NCBI GenBank assembly: GCA_964595945.1
Contig: CAZQSL010000016.1
Span: forward strand, 1-42,161
Direction of reading: 5' to 3'
Length of the DNA: 42,161 nucleotides
Source of the DNA: CAZQSL01 sp964595945
GTDB lineage: Bacteria; UBP15; UBA6099; JAJRTR01
Below the pieces are notes generated by a model. The model was not told where the DNA came from, ran no database searches, and saw nothing but the letters and a program-made list of their open reading frames with translations. Positions 1 through 8,865 of the stretch are shown here, one piece after another. Made by a program: the position numbers and the translations under genes. Positions within the stretch are counted from its first letter, which is position 1; each line of letters begins with the position of its first letter.

Positions 1-1
1 C

Positions 2-2497
2 GGCAGCGTGGCGGGAGGCGGCAAAGCGGTATTCAGAGGCACCGTGACCGATCCGGGCATGATGCGATATGTTGTCGAGGCCGGGCAGGGCGCCAATCCC
101 GCGCAATGGATCACCGTCGCCGATGTTTACGGATCGGAACCCGTCGATACCACAGTTGCCGAATGGCAACTTGACCCCGACACGGCACAGGGCACATGGA
201 CCGTTAGAGTGACTGCCCATGACGTAAACGGGAATTCCGCACAGCGCGAACTCTCGGTAATGATCGATACTCAGCCGCCCGTTTTCGGAGGCATTTCGGA
301 GGCTGTTGATGCTGGCAGCCACACGGGACTGATTTCGTGGGATGCAGCGTCTGACACCAGTATGCCTGTCACTTACCTGATCTATCAGGCGTCAACTGAG
401 TCGCAACAGACATTCGACGCCCCGGCCGCCACTGTCACTGGCAGCACGGAATACGGTATTCCATCGTGCGTCACGGGCGAAGCGCGCTATTTCTCAGTGA
501 GGGCACGCGACTCGGCCGGCAATACCGACACCAACACTGTCTGGCTCAGATTTGACTGCGACGATCTCACGCCGCCGGTTTTCGATGGAGCCGCCGCCGT
601 TTCGCCCACGCAGACAGCCGGTGAATTCACGGTCGAATGGAATGCCGCATCCGACATCAGCGGAAGCGCCCTGAGCTATCGGGTATATGTGGCTCCGGCA
701 GAAGAAACGATCGATTATGACTCCCCCGAGGCAATCACCGCCGCCACGTCTGCCGTGATCGCCTCCTATGCCGACGGCCGCTCGTATCAGGTAGCGGTAC
801 GCGCCGCCGACACAGCCGGTAATATCGATACCAACACTGTTGCATTGACATTCACTGCCCCCGACACGACTCCGCCCGATTTTGCAGGGCTGTCAGCGGT
901 CACAAGGGGCGAGTCACCCGGGACTGTCATCCTGAGCTGGTCGCCCGCTACAGACGCTTCTTCGCCTGCCATCACCTATGATGTTTATGTATCGCAGTCT
1001 TCTGACTCAGTCCTGTCGGGGGCACCTTATGCCTCATTGGCCGATGTCTCATCATGTACGGTCACCGGTCTCGGGGGCTGGCGGCGCTATTATTTCGCAG
1101 TCAGGGCGCGCGACGGCGCCGCCAACTCAGACAGCAATTCCGTCATCGTTTCCATCACTGCCGCCGGCGATAGCACACAGTCACTCGCTGTCGAATGGCC
1201 GGTAAACGGAATAAGGGTGCTCGACAGCCAGATTGCCGTACGCGGATACGCACGCCCAACTTACACTCTCACGATCAACGGTGAAGGCATCACGACCGAA
1301 ACCGAATCAGGGTATTTCGACAGGTTATTTCCGCTCACGCAAGGTGTCAATACCTTCACCATTGTCGCAACCGACCCCGATACCGGCATCCAGGCCACCG
1401 GAACCGCGACTGTCATAATGGTCACTGACACGATCCTCGAAGTCACGGGGGCAGCGACCGGCGCCGCTTACGTCGGCGCGACAGCAGAGCCGCTTGCACT
1501 GAGGGTCGTCACGCCGGACGGTTATCCCGTATTTGGCGCGCGGGTTTCGTTTTCTGTAACCAGTGAACCTGCTGGCGCGGGGGCTGTGGCTGCTCCGTCA
1601 TCGACTACCACTGGTATCGACGGTATCGCTACGGCAAGCTTCACACTCGGCATCAGACCCGGAGAATACACCGTGACCGCCACGGTTACGCCACAGGATT
1701 CGAGCGTTCCGGCCGCTGTACCGGCCGTGTTTTCATTTTCCGCGGTGCTTGACCGGCAGGACGTTCTTGCGGCTGGAGAAGATGATATAACGGTCACTCC
1801 GTCATTTTCCGACGACTCGTCGCACAGTCCCGTGATGGTAATGAAGGACAATACCGGCAGGACTCTTCTCACATATACCGACACGGCGCTCGCGGGCACA
1901 AAAGCCGATGGGCGCAACGCAGTAAAAATCACCGTTTACGCCTATGACCGCTATGGCAATCCACTGCCTGGCGCGACAGTGCGGCTCGACATCAGTCCCG
2001 TCGCGTCTGCCGAACGCAGGCTGGCTGCCACCGGCGACCTGCTACCCGCTGTCAGATCGGCCCTCGCAGACAGTCAGGGAGCAGCCACATTCACCCTTAC
2101 CGCAGTCACCGCCGCCAGCTATGACATAACGGTATCGGTTTCGGATACGCAGTATGGTGCGGCGTTCAGGATCGCGTTTGCTGCGCCCGGTTTCGCGATT
2201 TCAAATGTTCACACATATCCGAACCCCTGGGTGCGCGACGGGGCACGGCAGCTATGTTTCGCGGGAGACCTGACAGTGACGACGCCGGTGTTTCTGTCCG
2301 TCTACGATCTGCGCGGCAGGCAGGTGCTGACCCGGACGGCTGTCGCTGACATCATGAACATCTCTCCGGATAGCTCGCAGACTGACATCCTGTGCATATC
2401 GGACTATCTTGCGTCCGGTGTGTATTTCTACAAACTTTCCACATTGGGGGTCAACTCTGGCGCAGAGTTCAACGGAAAGTTCACTGTTGTAAGATAG
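2..2497 (+). CDS. Fibronectin/Ig-repeat surface protein, C-terminal part (5' end outside window)
   Basis: The frame is open to the left edge, so the N-terminus is missing; the GTG at 8 is unlikely to be the real start. Counting from there, 829 residues are visible. Three fibronectin-III-like repeats (about 88-180, 187-280 and 285-385) each begin with a PPxFxG motif and end in a variant of 'DxAGNxDTNxV'. An Ig-like module follows (about 398-475), then two bacterial Ig-like modules (about 485-580 and 640-735). The end (about 745-829) has a YPNPW motif, VYDLRGRQV and SGVYFYKL, as in FlgD-Ig or type 9 secretion-like C-terminal domains. This architecture suggests a large exported adhesin or cell-surface protein; the ligand is unknown. 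Low lysine and high Thr/Ala/Asp fit an extracellular protein. Only the C-terminal part is seen, so any catalytic N-terminal domain would be missed. Confidence 0.85.
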   Translation, partial: GSVAGGGKAVFRGTVTDPGMMRYVVEAGQGANPAQWITVADVYGSEPVDTTVAEWQLDPDTAQGTWTVRVTAHDVNGNSAQRELSVMIDTQPPVFGGISEAVDAGSHTGLISWDAASDTSMPVTYLIYQASTESQQTFDAPAATVTGSTEYGIPSCVTGEARYFSVRARDSAGNTDTNTVWLRFDCDDLTPPVFDGAAAVSPTQTAGEFTVEWNAASDISGSALSYRVYVAPAEETIDYDSPEAITAATSAVIASYADGRSYQVAVRAADTAGNIDTNTVALTFTAPDTTPPDFAGLSAVTRGESPGTVILSWSPATDASSPAITYDVYVSQSSDSVLSGAPYASLADVSSCTVTGLGGWRRYYFAVRARDGAANSDSNSVIVSITAAGDSTQSLAVEWPVNGIRVLDSQIAVRGYARPTYTLTINGEGITTETESGYFDRLFPLTQGVNTFTIVATDPDTGIQATGTATVIMVTDTILEVTGAATGAAYVGATAEPLALRVVTPDGYPVFGARVSFSVTSEPAGAGAVAAPSSTTTGIDGIATASFTLGIRPGEYTVTATVTPQDSSVPAAVPAVFSFSAVLDRQDVLAAGEDDITVTPSFSDDSSHSPVMVMKDNTGRTLLTYTDTALAGTKADGRNAVKITVYAYDRYGNPLPGATVRLDISPVASAERRLAATGDLLPAVRSALADSQGAATFTLTAVTAASYDITVSVSDTQYGAAFRIAFAAPGFAISNVHTYPNPWVRDGARQLCFAGDLTVTTPVFLSVYDLRGRQVLTRTAVADIMNISPDSSQTDILCISDYLASGVYFYKLSTLGVNSGAEFNGKFTVVR

Positions 2498-2533
2498 TTC
2501 CGGTAAAATCACGCAAAGGTATCCGTACGGTAA

Positions 2534-3544
2534 TTGAAAAAACTGGATCGAAGCATCAAGACAGAATCAGAGCATCTTGTATTCGACATGCTCGACTCGG
2601 TGGAAACGCAGAATGCGGGAGCGGCTGTAGCGCGAGACTATTGCCACGGAGCATGGATGAGACTTGCTGCAGATGGAGCGGGCGGACTTGCGTATCTGCT
2701 GTTTAGACAAGCTGGCATGCCCGGTGGCGCACCGAGTCTTTTTGCCGAGGTGTCAAAACGCAACTTTCTCAGGACAACAGCGCGCAACATCGTATACATG
2801 AGAGAAATTGCCGAACTTTCCTCGATGTGCGACCGATCGGGATTTCCCGTGATACTGCTCAAGGGCGCGTCTCTGCTCTACTGGTGCTATGATCATCCGG
2901 GTGCGCGCGGCATGTCCGACATCGACCTGCTTGTGGATCGCTCACACCTTCGCCAGATTGGTGCAATCCTCACAAGACTTCACTACAGGCATGTGTCCGA
3001 GACCTCGCACCATGTCGTATATGCTGCAAAAAAGGAATTCGACGTCATTGTCGAGGTGCATACAAAACTGTTTCGCACGGATCATCCGATACACAGGGAA
3101 GCATACATGGCGGATACGCGCGGAGTGGCGGGCCGTGCGGTCGAGCGCGGCTATCTGCCGGCCGGCTCAAAAAAACTTTCAGACAGTGATGAATTTCTCT
3201 TCATGGCCTGCCATGCAGTCAAGGAGCGTTTCGCAAGCCTCAAGCACTTCGCTGATCTGTACTATCATGCCAGAGCCACAAGCGCCGTGCGCCGCGAACT
3301 CGAAGCAGCGGCCATCGCGGCAGGAGTGCGAAAACCGCTCGCTACCGTATTTGCCCGCATGGCTCCCTGCGAGACATTCCGGCTGCGTGGCGCCGGCGAT
3401 GCCCGCGCGGCCATGTCGATGCCCGGCGAAGATGGATTGCTGCATGGCATCATGTTTCAACTCGCCCAGATCGAGGGCCTCGGCGCGATACTTAAAACGG
3501 CGGGGAAACTGCCCATCGCGGCTATAAGGTCGGTCCGTAAATGA
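2534..3544 (+). CDS. Nucleotidyltransferase-fold protein (NTP_transf_5 type)
   Basis: A 336-residue protein. The centre carries 'VILLKGASLLYW' followed by 'ARGMSDIDLLVDR'. The D-x-D of SDIDLLV is the metal-binding pair of the nucleotidyltransferase fold, and the LKG...DIDLLV combination is typical of the NTP_transf_5 family (PF14907). That family is uncharacterised and is often found in polysaccharide or capsule loci. The next gene is a Wzz/BY-kinase-like chain-length protein, which agrees with a role in surface polysaccharide. The start used is TTG at 2534, 36 bp after the preceding stop. An AAAGG 14 bp upstream is a poor Shine-Dalgarno match, and the ATG at 2588 is an alternative. The substrate is unknown. 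Confidence 0.75.
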   Translation: MKKLDRSIKTESEHLVFDMLDSVETQNAGAAVARDYCHGAWMRLAADGAGGLAYLLFRQAGMPGGAPSLFAEVSKRNFLRTTARNIVYMREIAELSSMCDRSGFPVILLKGASLLYWCYDHPGARGMSDIDLLVDRSHLRQIGAILTRLHYRHVSETSHHVVYAAKKEFDVIVEVHTKLFRTDHPIHREAYMADTRGVAGRAVERGYLPAGSKKLSDSDEFLFMACHAVKERFASLKHFADLYYHARATSAVRRELEAAAIAAGVRKPLATVFARMAPCETFRLRGAGDARAAMSMPGEDGLLHGIMFQLAQIEGLGAILKTAGKLPIAAIRSVRK

Positions 3545-3609
3545 TTCCGCATTTTACCCTCACGGCGGCGGACCATGAGATCATGGGCAATGATGAAATT
3601 GACACTTTC

Positions 3610-3618
3610 TGCTATAAT
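3610..3618 (+). promoter_or_regulatory. Extended -10 promoter candidate upstream of the Wzz/BY-kinase gene
   Basis: TGCTATAAT matches the extended -10 consensus exactly. There is no good -35 at 16-18 bp; a TTGACA at 3599-3604 is only 8 bp away and cannot serve. It lies about 90 bp upstream of the preferred ATG at 3705. Confidence 0.35.
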
Positions 3619-3704
3619 AATGATAATTAATGCCGCAATGGATACGCTGCTATCCAAAAAATGCTGACTGGCAAAATGCGGAAACGGAAAACGGGTCACA
3701 CCAA

Positions 3705-5930
3705 ATGCATCATCAGGAATTGAGCTTCAGCGAATACTGGCACATACTCTACAAGAGAAAATGGTTCATCCTCATAACATTTCTCCTCTTTATCGGTATG
3801 TCGGCAGGCTTCTCATACTTGCAGGAGCCAGTCTTCAAGGCATCGTCCTTCGTAAGGATCGACCAGTACAAGTCGGTGATGAACATCATATCCGACCTGC
3901 TGCGCTGGAGCCCGGGCGAGACGATGGCGACTGAAGTGGAAACGGTGCAGAGCTCGATAGTCCTCGGAGAAGCTGCCGGAAAACTTGGAATGATCCCCAG
4001 TGGACTATCGGATGACAGTCCCGAATTTCATACCATAGTGGCAGGCCTTCGCGGCAAAATCACGGTCGAACGTGTCGAACAGACCAACATGATACGCATC
4101 GACGCTGTAGACAATACTGCCCAGGGGGCGGCAAAAATCGCCAATACCGTCGCCGAAGTATACCGCGAGGTCAGCAACCGCAACAAATCCCACAACATTG
4201 AAAACGCGAAAAAATTTGTCGAAGAACAACTCGACAACGCTCAGAGCCAGCTCAAGGTTTCCGAGGAAAGCCTGCGAAAATTTCGCGAAGCCTCGGGCTC
4301 TATTCCCATCGAATCGGAAACCAATTTCGCTATCGAAAGCATCCGCGAAGCCGAAGACCTCGACAAACAGCTCACCGATATTGACTGGAAGATCAGCAAT
4401 GCCCAGGAAAAACTTCAGATCGCCAGCGCCACGAGCGATCCTGAAAAACTCTATGACTCGTCCATCCAGAACGCGCCGTCGGTGACTGCCTACTACAACA
4501 AACTTGTCGATGTCCGCGCTAAAATCAACAGCATGCTCGAAATCTACACCGACAGCTATTATGAAGTCAAAGACCTGCGCGCCGAGGAAAAAGTGCTGAA
4601 AAGACTCCTCGGCAATTCCATCCGTGCACAGTATGAAGACCGGCTTTTCGATCTCGAAAGCGAACGCGCGCGCCTCGAAGCCCGCAAAAAACAGCTCACG
4701 TACCGGGCCAGCGCAAAGCTCAGGGATGTCCCTGACAAGGATATCGACTATTCACGCATCACGCGCGAACTCAAGGTCAACGAAGAACTCTACAACATGC
4801 TGAGCAAAGAGGCGAAAAATACACAGATCAAGGAAAAAATGGCACTCGTCAGCGAGGTCACGATAGTCAGTCCCGCCATCGCCCCGAAAGCGCCGGTCAA
4901 GCCCAACAAACAGTTCAATCTCATAATCGGCGCCCTCATGGGCATACTCATCGGCATCGTGATGGCCGCGCTCGTGGAGACTGCCGACACGTCGATCGGA
5001 GCTATCGACGACATCGAGCGACTGCTCGAAGTCCCTGTCCTTGCCACTGTCCCCCACTTTTCCGAAACAGCGAAAAATATCATCCACTGGGGCAAACACA
5101 AGCACGACGATCACTCGCAGGACCCGCACAAACACTCGCTGCCCACTATCAACAATCCCGCGTCGCCCGAAGCGGAGGCATACCGCCATCTCCGCACCAA
5201 TATCCAGCTTGCCCGGCTCGAAGACAGCAAAAAGGTGTTTGTCGTGACCAGTTCCGGCCCTCAGGAGGGAAAATCCGTTACGGTCTCAAACCTCGCAGTC
5301 GTCATGTCACAGAGCGGACTGAAGACACTGCTCATCTCATGCAACCTGCGCCGGCCTTCGGTGTGCAAAGTATTCAGGATCAAACGCAAACCCGGTCTCA
5401 CCAATTTTTTCGCTGGTGAGATTTCTGAGGACAGGCTAATCCGCTCCTTCAAGGAAATCATCGACAAAGATGTCAATTCGGTCAACTGGGATATGGCGAA
5501 AAAACTCAGCGGCCTTGATAATCTTTACATAATCCCTGCCGGCACTCTGCCTCCCAATCCGGCCGAAGTCGTGGATTCTAAAAAAATGGTCGATCTCATC
5601 AATCGAATGCGTGACAGATTCGATGTCATCCTCATCGACGCCCCGCCCGTACTCCCGGTCGCAGACGCGCTGCTGCTCGGACAAAAGGCCGACGGCGTCA
5701 TCCTTGTATATCAGCTCGGCCGGTTGCCACGGCGTGCGCTTATGCGCACCAAAAAGCTGATGGAAGGTCTCGGTATCCGCATCGTCGGTGTCACGCTCAA
5801 TGACGTCCGTCCCGAATTCCAGGGGGTCACTCCGGTCTATATCTCACGCGAGTATATGTCGGCGACCAGAGAGACTATCCGTAAAAAGCTCGAAGCTCCC
5901 GTCGGCGCGCAGGATCACGACGATCTCTGA
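3705..5930 (+). CDS. Wzz / BY-kinase-like exopolysaccharide chain-length protein, degenerate Walker A'
   Basis: A Wzc/CpsCD-type fusion that normally controls chain length and export of capsule or exopolysaccharide at the inner membrane. The ATG at 3705 is preferred (741 residues) because the Wzz domain begins just after it; the frame is open back to 3630. TM1 is at about 14-36, then a long coiled-coil-rich periplasmic region, TM2 at about 403-425 preceded by the P-x-x-P region 'APKAPVKPNKQ', then a cytoplasmic ATPase domain. Walker A 'SSGPQEGKS' is at 516-524 and Walker B 'VILIDAPP' is intact (Asp about 645). The Walker A' motif, normally DxDxR, reads S-C-N-L-R at 545-549, so both aspartates are gone. 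The C-terminal tail has only two tyrosines rather than the usual cluster. It is probably a polymerisation co-regulator with little or no tyrosine kinase activity. No glycosyltransferases or flippase are adjacent except the upstream nucleotidyltransferase. Confidence 0.9.
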   Translation: MHHQELSFSEYWHILYKRKWFILITFLLFIGMSAGFSYLQEPVFKASSFVRIDQYKSVMNIISDLLRWSPGETMATEVETVQSSIVLGEAAGKLGMIPSGLSDDSPEFHTIVAGLRGKITVERVEQTNMIRIDAVDNTAQGAAKIANTVAEVYREVSNRNKSHNIENAKKFVEEQLDNAQSQLKVSEESLRKFREASGSIPIESETNFAIESIREAEDLDKQLTDIDWKISNAQEKLQIASATSDPEKLYDSSIQNAPSVTAYYNKLVDVRAKINSMLEIYTDSYYEVKDLRAEEKVLKRLLGNSIRAQYEDRLFDLESERARLEARKKQLTYRASAKLRDVPDKDIDYSRITRELKVNEELYNMLSKEAKNTQIKEKMALVSEVTIVSPAIAPKAPVKPNKQFNLIIGALMGILIGIVMAALVETADTSIGAIDDIERLLEVPVLATVPHFSETAKNIIHWGKHKHDDHSQDPHKHSLPTINNPASPEAEAYRHLRTNIQLARLEDSKKVFVVTSSGPQEGKSVTVSNLAVVMSQSGLKTLLISCNLRRPSVCKVFRIKRKPGLTNFFAGEISEDRLIRSFKEIIDKDVNSVNWDMAKKLSGLDNLYIIPAGTLPPNPAEVVDSKKMVDLINRMRDRFDVILIDAPPVLPVADALLLGQKADGVILVYQLGRLPRRALMRTKKLMEGLGIRIVGVTLNDVRPEFQGVTPVYISREYMSATRETIRKKLEAPVGAQDHDDL

Positions 5931-6042
5931 GCGGATTGTCTTGCTCCCGGCGCCAGGTTCCCATATAGCAGTCATGATATTCGCCGGTATGGCATGTGCC
6001 GCTGTTGGGTACTGCCAATAAGCTTTCGACGGACTATTATAT

Positions 6043-6169
6043 GAAATTCCCTACGGAGGAACCTTTTTCGAGAAAAAGGTTCCTCCGCACCTCTTCCCAA
6101 AAGCTTTTTATGCTAACTTTTCTCCACGTTACCGTTTCATTGTGCTACCAGCAGCGGTAGGTAATTTCC
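6043..6169 (+). repeat. Dispersed hairpin repeat, copy 1 (family A)
   Basis: This intergenic repeat shares order and sequence with 20872-20999. Both have a 16-bp perfect stem (here 6054-6069 paired with 6072-6087), then a block containing 'CCTCTTCC', an AAAGCTTT-like segment and 'CATTGTGCTA', and finally GCGGTAGGTAATTTC. The ends are inverted: GAAATTCCCTAC at the left against GTAGGTAATTTC at the right. It has no coding potential. Confidence 0.75.
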
Positions 6170-6333
6170 ATTGTTATTGAAGCTTCCCGGGGGATAATCC
6201 CTGCTCTATTGAAAACATGTTGTATTATCCGAGTAATCCGTGTCAGAAAGTCTTTTTTGTTTTCCGATGCTACGCCAGAACATCTCGACAGACCATAACC
6301 ATATATAGGGAAATTCAATTGATATTTCGTATA
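6170..6333 (+). repeat. Dispersed repeat, family B, uninterrupted copy
   Basis: On the opposite strand this segment matches 29862-29967 plus 30166-30219 at roughly 90% identity by eye. It contains landmarks such as 'CCCTGCTCTATTGAAAACA' and 'ATGCTACGCCAGA'. Here it is continuous across ATTATCC (6224-6230). In the other copy that same point is split by a 188-bp element. It abuts family A copy 1, so the gap 5931-6439 is a composite of repeats. Confidence 0.75.
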
Positions 6334-6334
6334 A

Positions 6335-6363
6335 TTGAATATATCCGCAGTTTTTCATATAAT
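6335..6363 (+). promoter_or_regulatory. Promoter candidate for the KamA-family gene
   Basis: TTGAAT (6335-6340), a 17-bp spacer and TATAAT (6358-6363) form a good sigma-70-type promoter about 75 bp before the ATG at 6440. The -35 starts right at the right-hand edge of the family B repeat. Confidence 0.45.
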
Positions 6364-6439
6364 AAAATGTGTAAGTTGGTACACATCGTTTGTACAGCCG
6401 TTCGACTTACCCTAAATCCGAGGGAGTCGCTAATTATCA

Positions 6440-8239
6440 ATGAATACAATAACGCCCATTGACATGTCCGCTTATACCGCGGAGAGTTTTCGCCATGAAG
6501 CGGGAATGATTTTGCGAAAAATACGCTCAAAAACCGATTTGGAGTCGACGCGAAGAAGGCTATACTCCGCAATAAGCGCATATCAATTCGAAGCGACGTC
6601 CACGAGTGCGATAGGCAGCAGAGTGATCGTGGCGCGTGATTGCGCCCGCTCATTGAGGGGAGTCCTGACCGAACGCTCCGATCACCTCGCGGACTTCAGT
6701 GTCGCGCAGGCGATATGGGATGTAGCCCGCGCCCGCCCGCGACCCGATCTGCAAGCGGGATTCTATGCGGAGATGATACATCTTTTCCGCGGTCTGATGG
6801 GCAAGGTTGATTTGAATCTCATCGATTCCGATCTGCATCTCGGATTGGGCGGCGGCCGCACTGAGGCGCTGGCCCGTTCGGAGGAACTTGACGATCTGTG
6901 GGCCAATGTGGAATCCAACATGGCCCGCCACCCCGATGGCCTCCGCGAGGACTCGATCGCCCGCAGGGCTTCCCGGCGCGCCCACGTCCTCAAGGAGACG
7001 GGGGGGACAGAAGCTGACTGGAATGACTGGAGATGGCAGGTGAGCCACATCATAAGGGATGCCGGTACACTATCCCGTCTTGTCCGCCTCAGCCCCGGGG
7101 AAAGAAAGAACGTCGAAGCAGCCCGCGCGTCATCACTTCCATTCGGCATTACCCCATATTATGCGTCACTTATGGATGATGACCCTGAAACGGGCCGGGA
7201 TCAGGCTATCCGGGCTCAGGTGCTGCCGCCGGCCGACTACATCGGTAATATGTCCGCGAGTCGCCACGAACGTAAGGAATTGCAGGATTTCATGCGCGAG
7301 CAGGACACTTCTCCTGTCGAACTTATCACCCGCCGTTATCCTGCCATTGCCATACTGAAACCCTTCAACACCTGTCCCCAGATATGCGTCTACTGTCAGC
7401 GCAACTGGGAGATCGAAGATGCCATGGCACCGGGCGCGCTGGCGCCGCGCGCCACGATCGAAGCAGCCTGCGACTGGCTCGAGGCGCATCCGGCTGTCAG
7501 GGAGGTCCTGGTCACGGGCGGGGACCCGATGGCGCTGGAGGACAGTGAGTTGCTGTTTGTACTTCGCCGGCTGGCTGCTATCAAAAGTGTCGATCTTATC
7601 CGCATCGGCACGCGTACTCCCGTGACTATGCCCATGCGCATCACGGAATCTCTGGCCGACTCGCTCGGCGCTCTGCGAAATCCGGGCTACAGGGAAATAT
7701 GTCTGATAACGCACATCCAGCATCCTTACGAAGTCACGCCCGAAGTGGCCGCCGTGGCCGACCGTCTGCAAACTCGGGGCATCACCGTCTACAACCAGCT
7801 TGTTTTTACATATTTCATTTCACGCCGGTTCGAGGCGGCCCATCTGCGACTTGTGCTCCGACGCTCAAATGTCGATCCCTATTATACGTTTGTCCCCAAA
7901 GGCAAGGGCGAAACTGGCACGTATCGTGTCCCTGTCGCCCGTATCCTGCAAGAGCAGCAGGAAGAGGCGCGCCTGCTGCCGGGCACGCGCCGCAGCGATG
8001 AACCTGTCTACAACCTGCCAGCCCTCGGCAAGAATTATCTGCGCGCGGCCCAGCATCGCGATCTCATCAGCATTCGTCCGAACGGCGCCAGGGTGTACGA
8101 ATTTCATCCCTGGGAAAAAAATGTCGTGGAACGTCCGGCTTATGTCGGCGATGACGTGCCGATACTTGATTACCTTGCCCGTCTGGTGGCATCCGGCGAG
8201 GATATGAAGGATTATGACAGTATCTGGTATTACTTCTGA
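6440..8239 (+). CDS. KamA-family radical SAM protein (lysine 2,3-aminomutase-like) with long N-terminal extension
   Basis: A 599-residue protein. The radical SAM motif is C312-PQI-C316-VY-C319, which binds the [4Fe-4S] cluster and S-adenosylmethionine. It is followed by 'EVLVTGGDPM' and 'IRIGTRTPVTMP', both hallmarks of the KamA family (lysine, glutamate or beta-lysine aminomutases that use PLP). Near the C-terminus 'LPALGKNYL' (K531) lies where lysine 2,3-aminomutases have the PLP-binding lysine of their GGGGK motif, followed by a matching 'ISIRPNGARVYEFH' segment. About 310 residues precede the cluster motif; a typical aminomutase has about 125, so roughly 185 residues are extra, helical-looking and unrecognised. 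The reaction may be amino-group migration on lysine or another amino acid, but the substrate cannot be named. AGGGAG lies 13 bp before the ATG, slightly far. The gene is monocistronic, between repeat-rich gaps. Confidence 0.85.
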   Translation: MNTITPIDMSAYTAESFRHEAGMILRKIRSKTDLESTRRRLYSAISAYQFEATSTSAIGSRVIVARDCARSLRGVLTERSDHLADFSVAQAIWDVARARPRPDLQAGFYAEMIHLFRGLMGKVDLNLIDSDLHLGLGGGRTEALARSEELDDLWANVESNMARHPDGLREDSIARRASRRAHVLKETGGTEADWNDWRWQVSHIIRDAGTLSRLVRLSPGERKNVEAARASSLPFGITPYYASLMDDDPETGRDQAIRAQVLPPADYIGNMSASRHERKELQDFMREQDTSPVELITRRYPAIAILKPFNTCPQICVYCQRNWEIEDAMAPGALAPRATIEAACDWLEAHPAVREVLVTGGDPMALEDSELLFVLRRLAAIKSVDLIRIGTRTPVTMPMRITESLADSLGALRNPGYREICLITHIQHPYEVTPEVAAVADRLQTRGITVYNQLVFTYFISRRFEAAHLRLVLRRSNVDPYYTFVPKGKGETGTYRVPVARILQEQQEEARLLPGTRRSDEPVYNLPALGKNYLRAAQHRDLISIRPNGARVYEFHPWEKNVVERPAYVGDDVPILDYLARLVASGEDMKDYDSIWYYF

Positions 8240-8316
8240 AATCCACGGCAGCGGTAAACTCCTCCCGGCAGTTGGTTGAATCATTACAGCGCGATCCCTG
8301 AACGGGGTTGATTGCC

Positions 8317-8504
8317 CCCGGATACGTCAATAGAAAGTGCGTTATTGTCGAATCCGGCAGTCGCGATAAGGGCGAACTGCTGTGTTGCCGGTGCATTTTT
8401 TTGTTTGCGTATGACGAATACTGCTCACTGCAAAAATGCCCCTTGCGCCTTGCATTTCATCCCTTCTTGCGACAGCAATCCCGAATTCTAATGATGAATT
8501 CGGG
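8317..8504 (+). mobile_element. 188-bp foldback (MITE-like) element, copy 1
   Basis: Same length as the copy at 29973-30160, with 4 differences by eye (about 98% identity). The ends are CCCGGATACGTCAATAG at the left and the near-complement CTAATGATGAATTCGGG at the right. The two halves fold on each other as a long imperfect hairpin, and the centre pairs GCATTTTT with AAAAATGC. The flanks are TTGCC (8312-8316) and TTGAC (8505-8509), a 4-of-5 match to a target duplication. There is no transposase, so movement would need one supplied in trans. Just outside, 8505-8521 is complementary to the internal segment near 8465-8480. Confidence 0.75.
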
Positions 8505-8865
8505 TTGACTGTTGTCGCAAGTAGACCCATTACTGTAAATCCGAATAGACACTGGTTGTCACTTTTTTTCCCATCCTGTCTTGCTTTCGCCCTCGATGAG
8601 GGAATATAATACTGTCGTTATGCTTGGGCACTACATCAACACATTCAATTTACACTTATTTTTGATTGCAAAAATGCGAAAGAAGATGGAAAAGATGATT
8701 AATAGCAGTTAATCAATCTACCTCGTAAAGACATTATTCACATTCTGTCATATTGCTGAATCCCAATGTGAGGGTGCTTTTAAGATGGATTAAGGCTGTA
8801 TGGTTATATCATGCCATTTTTCCATTTGGTTATTCACTGGACAATATCAATGTATGGAGTGAGGC
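8505..8865. other. Leader region of the sensory cluster, no gene seen
   Basis: AT-rich and without a credible reading frame. It holds one plausible sigma-70 promoter (8581-8610) and, at its end, GGAG six bases before the GTG at 8866. If transcription starts near 8617 the leader would be about 250 nt, long enough to carry a control element. I see no recognisable riboswitch. Confidence 0.4.
8581..8610 (+). promoter_or_regulatory. Promoter candidate for the hydrogenase-like/chemosensory cluster
   Basis: TTGCTT (8581-8586), an 18-bp spacer and TATAAT (8605-8610). The -10 is perfect and the -35 is a partial match. It is about 255 bp upstream of the GTG start. Confidence 0.35.

Noticed and set aside
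3599..3618. TTGACA followed by TATAAT as a full promoter
   Set aside because: The spacer is only 8 bp, so the two boxes cannot form one sigma-70 promoter; only the extended -10 is kept.
6217..6462. 81-codon frame before the KamA-family gene
   Set aside because: It lies within the dispersed repeat and promoter and overlaps the real start.
8308..8508. 66-codon frame conserved in both copies of the foldback element
   Set aside because: It is conserved only because the element is nearly identical in both places; it lacks a ribosome site and protein-like composition.
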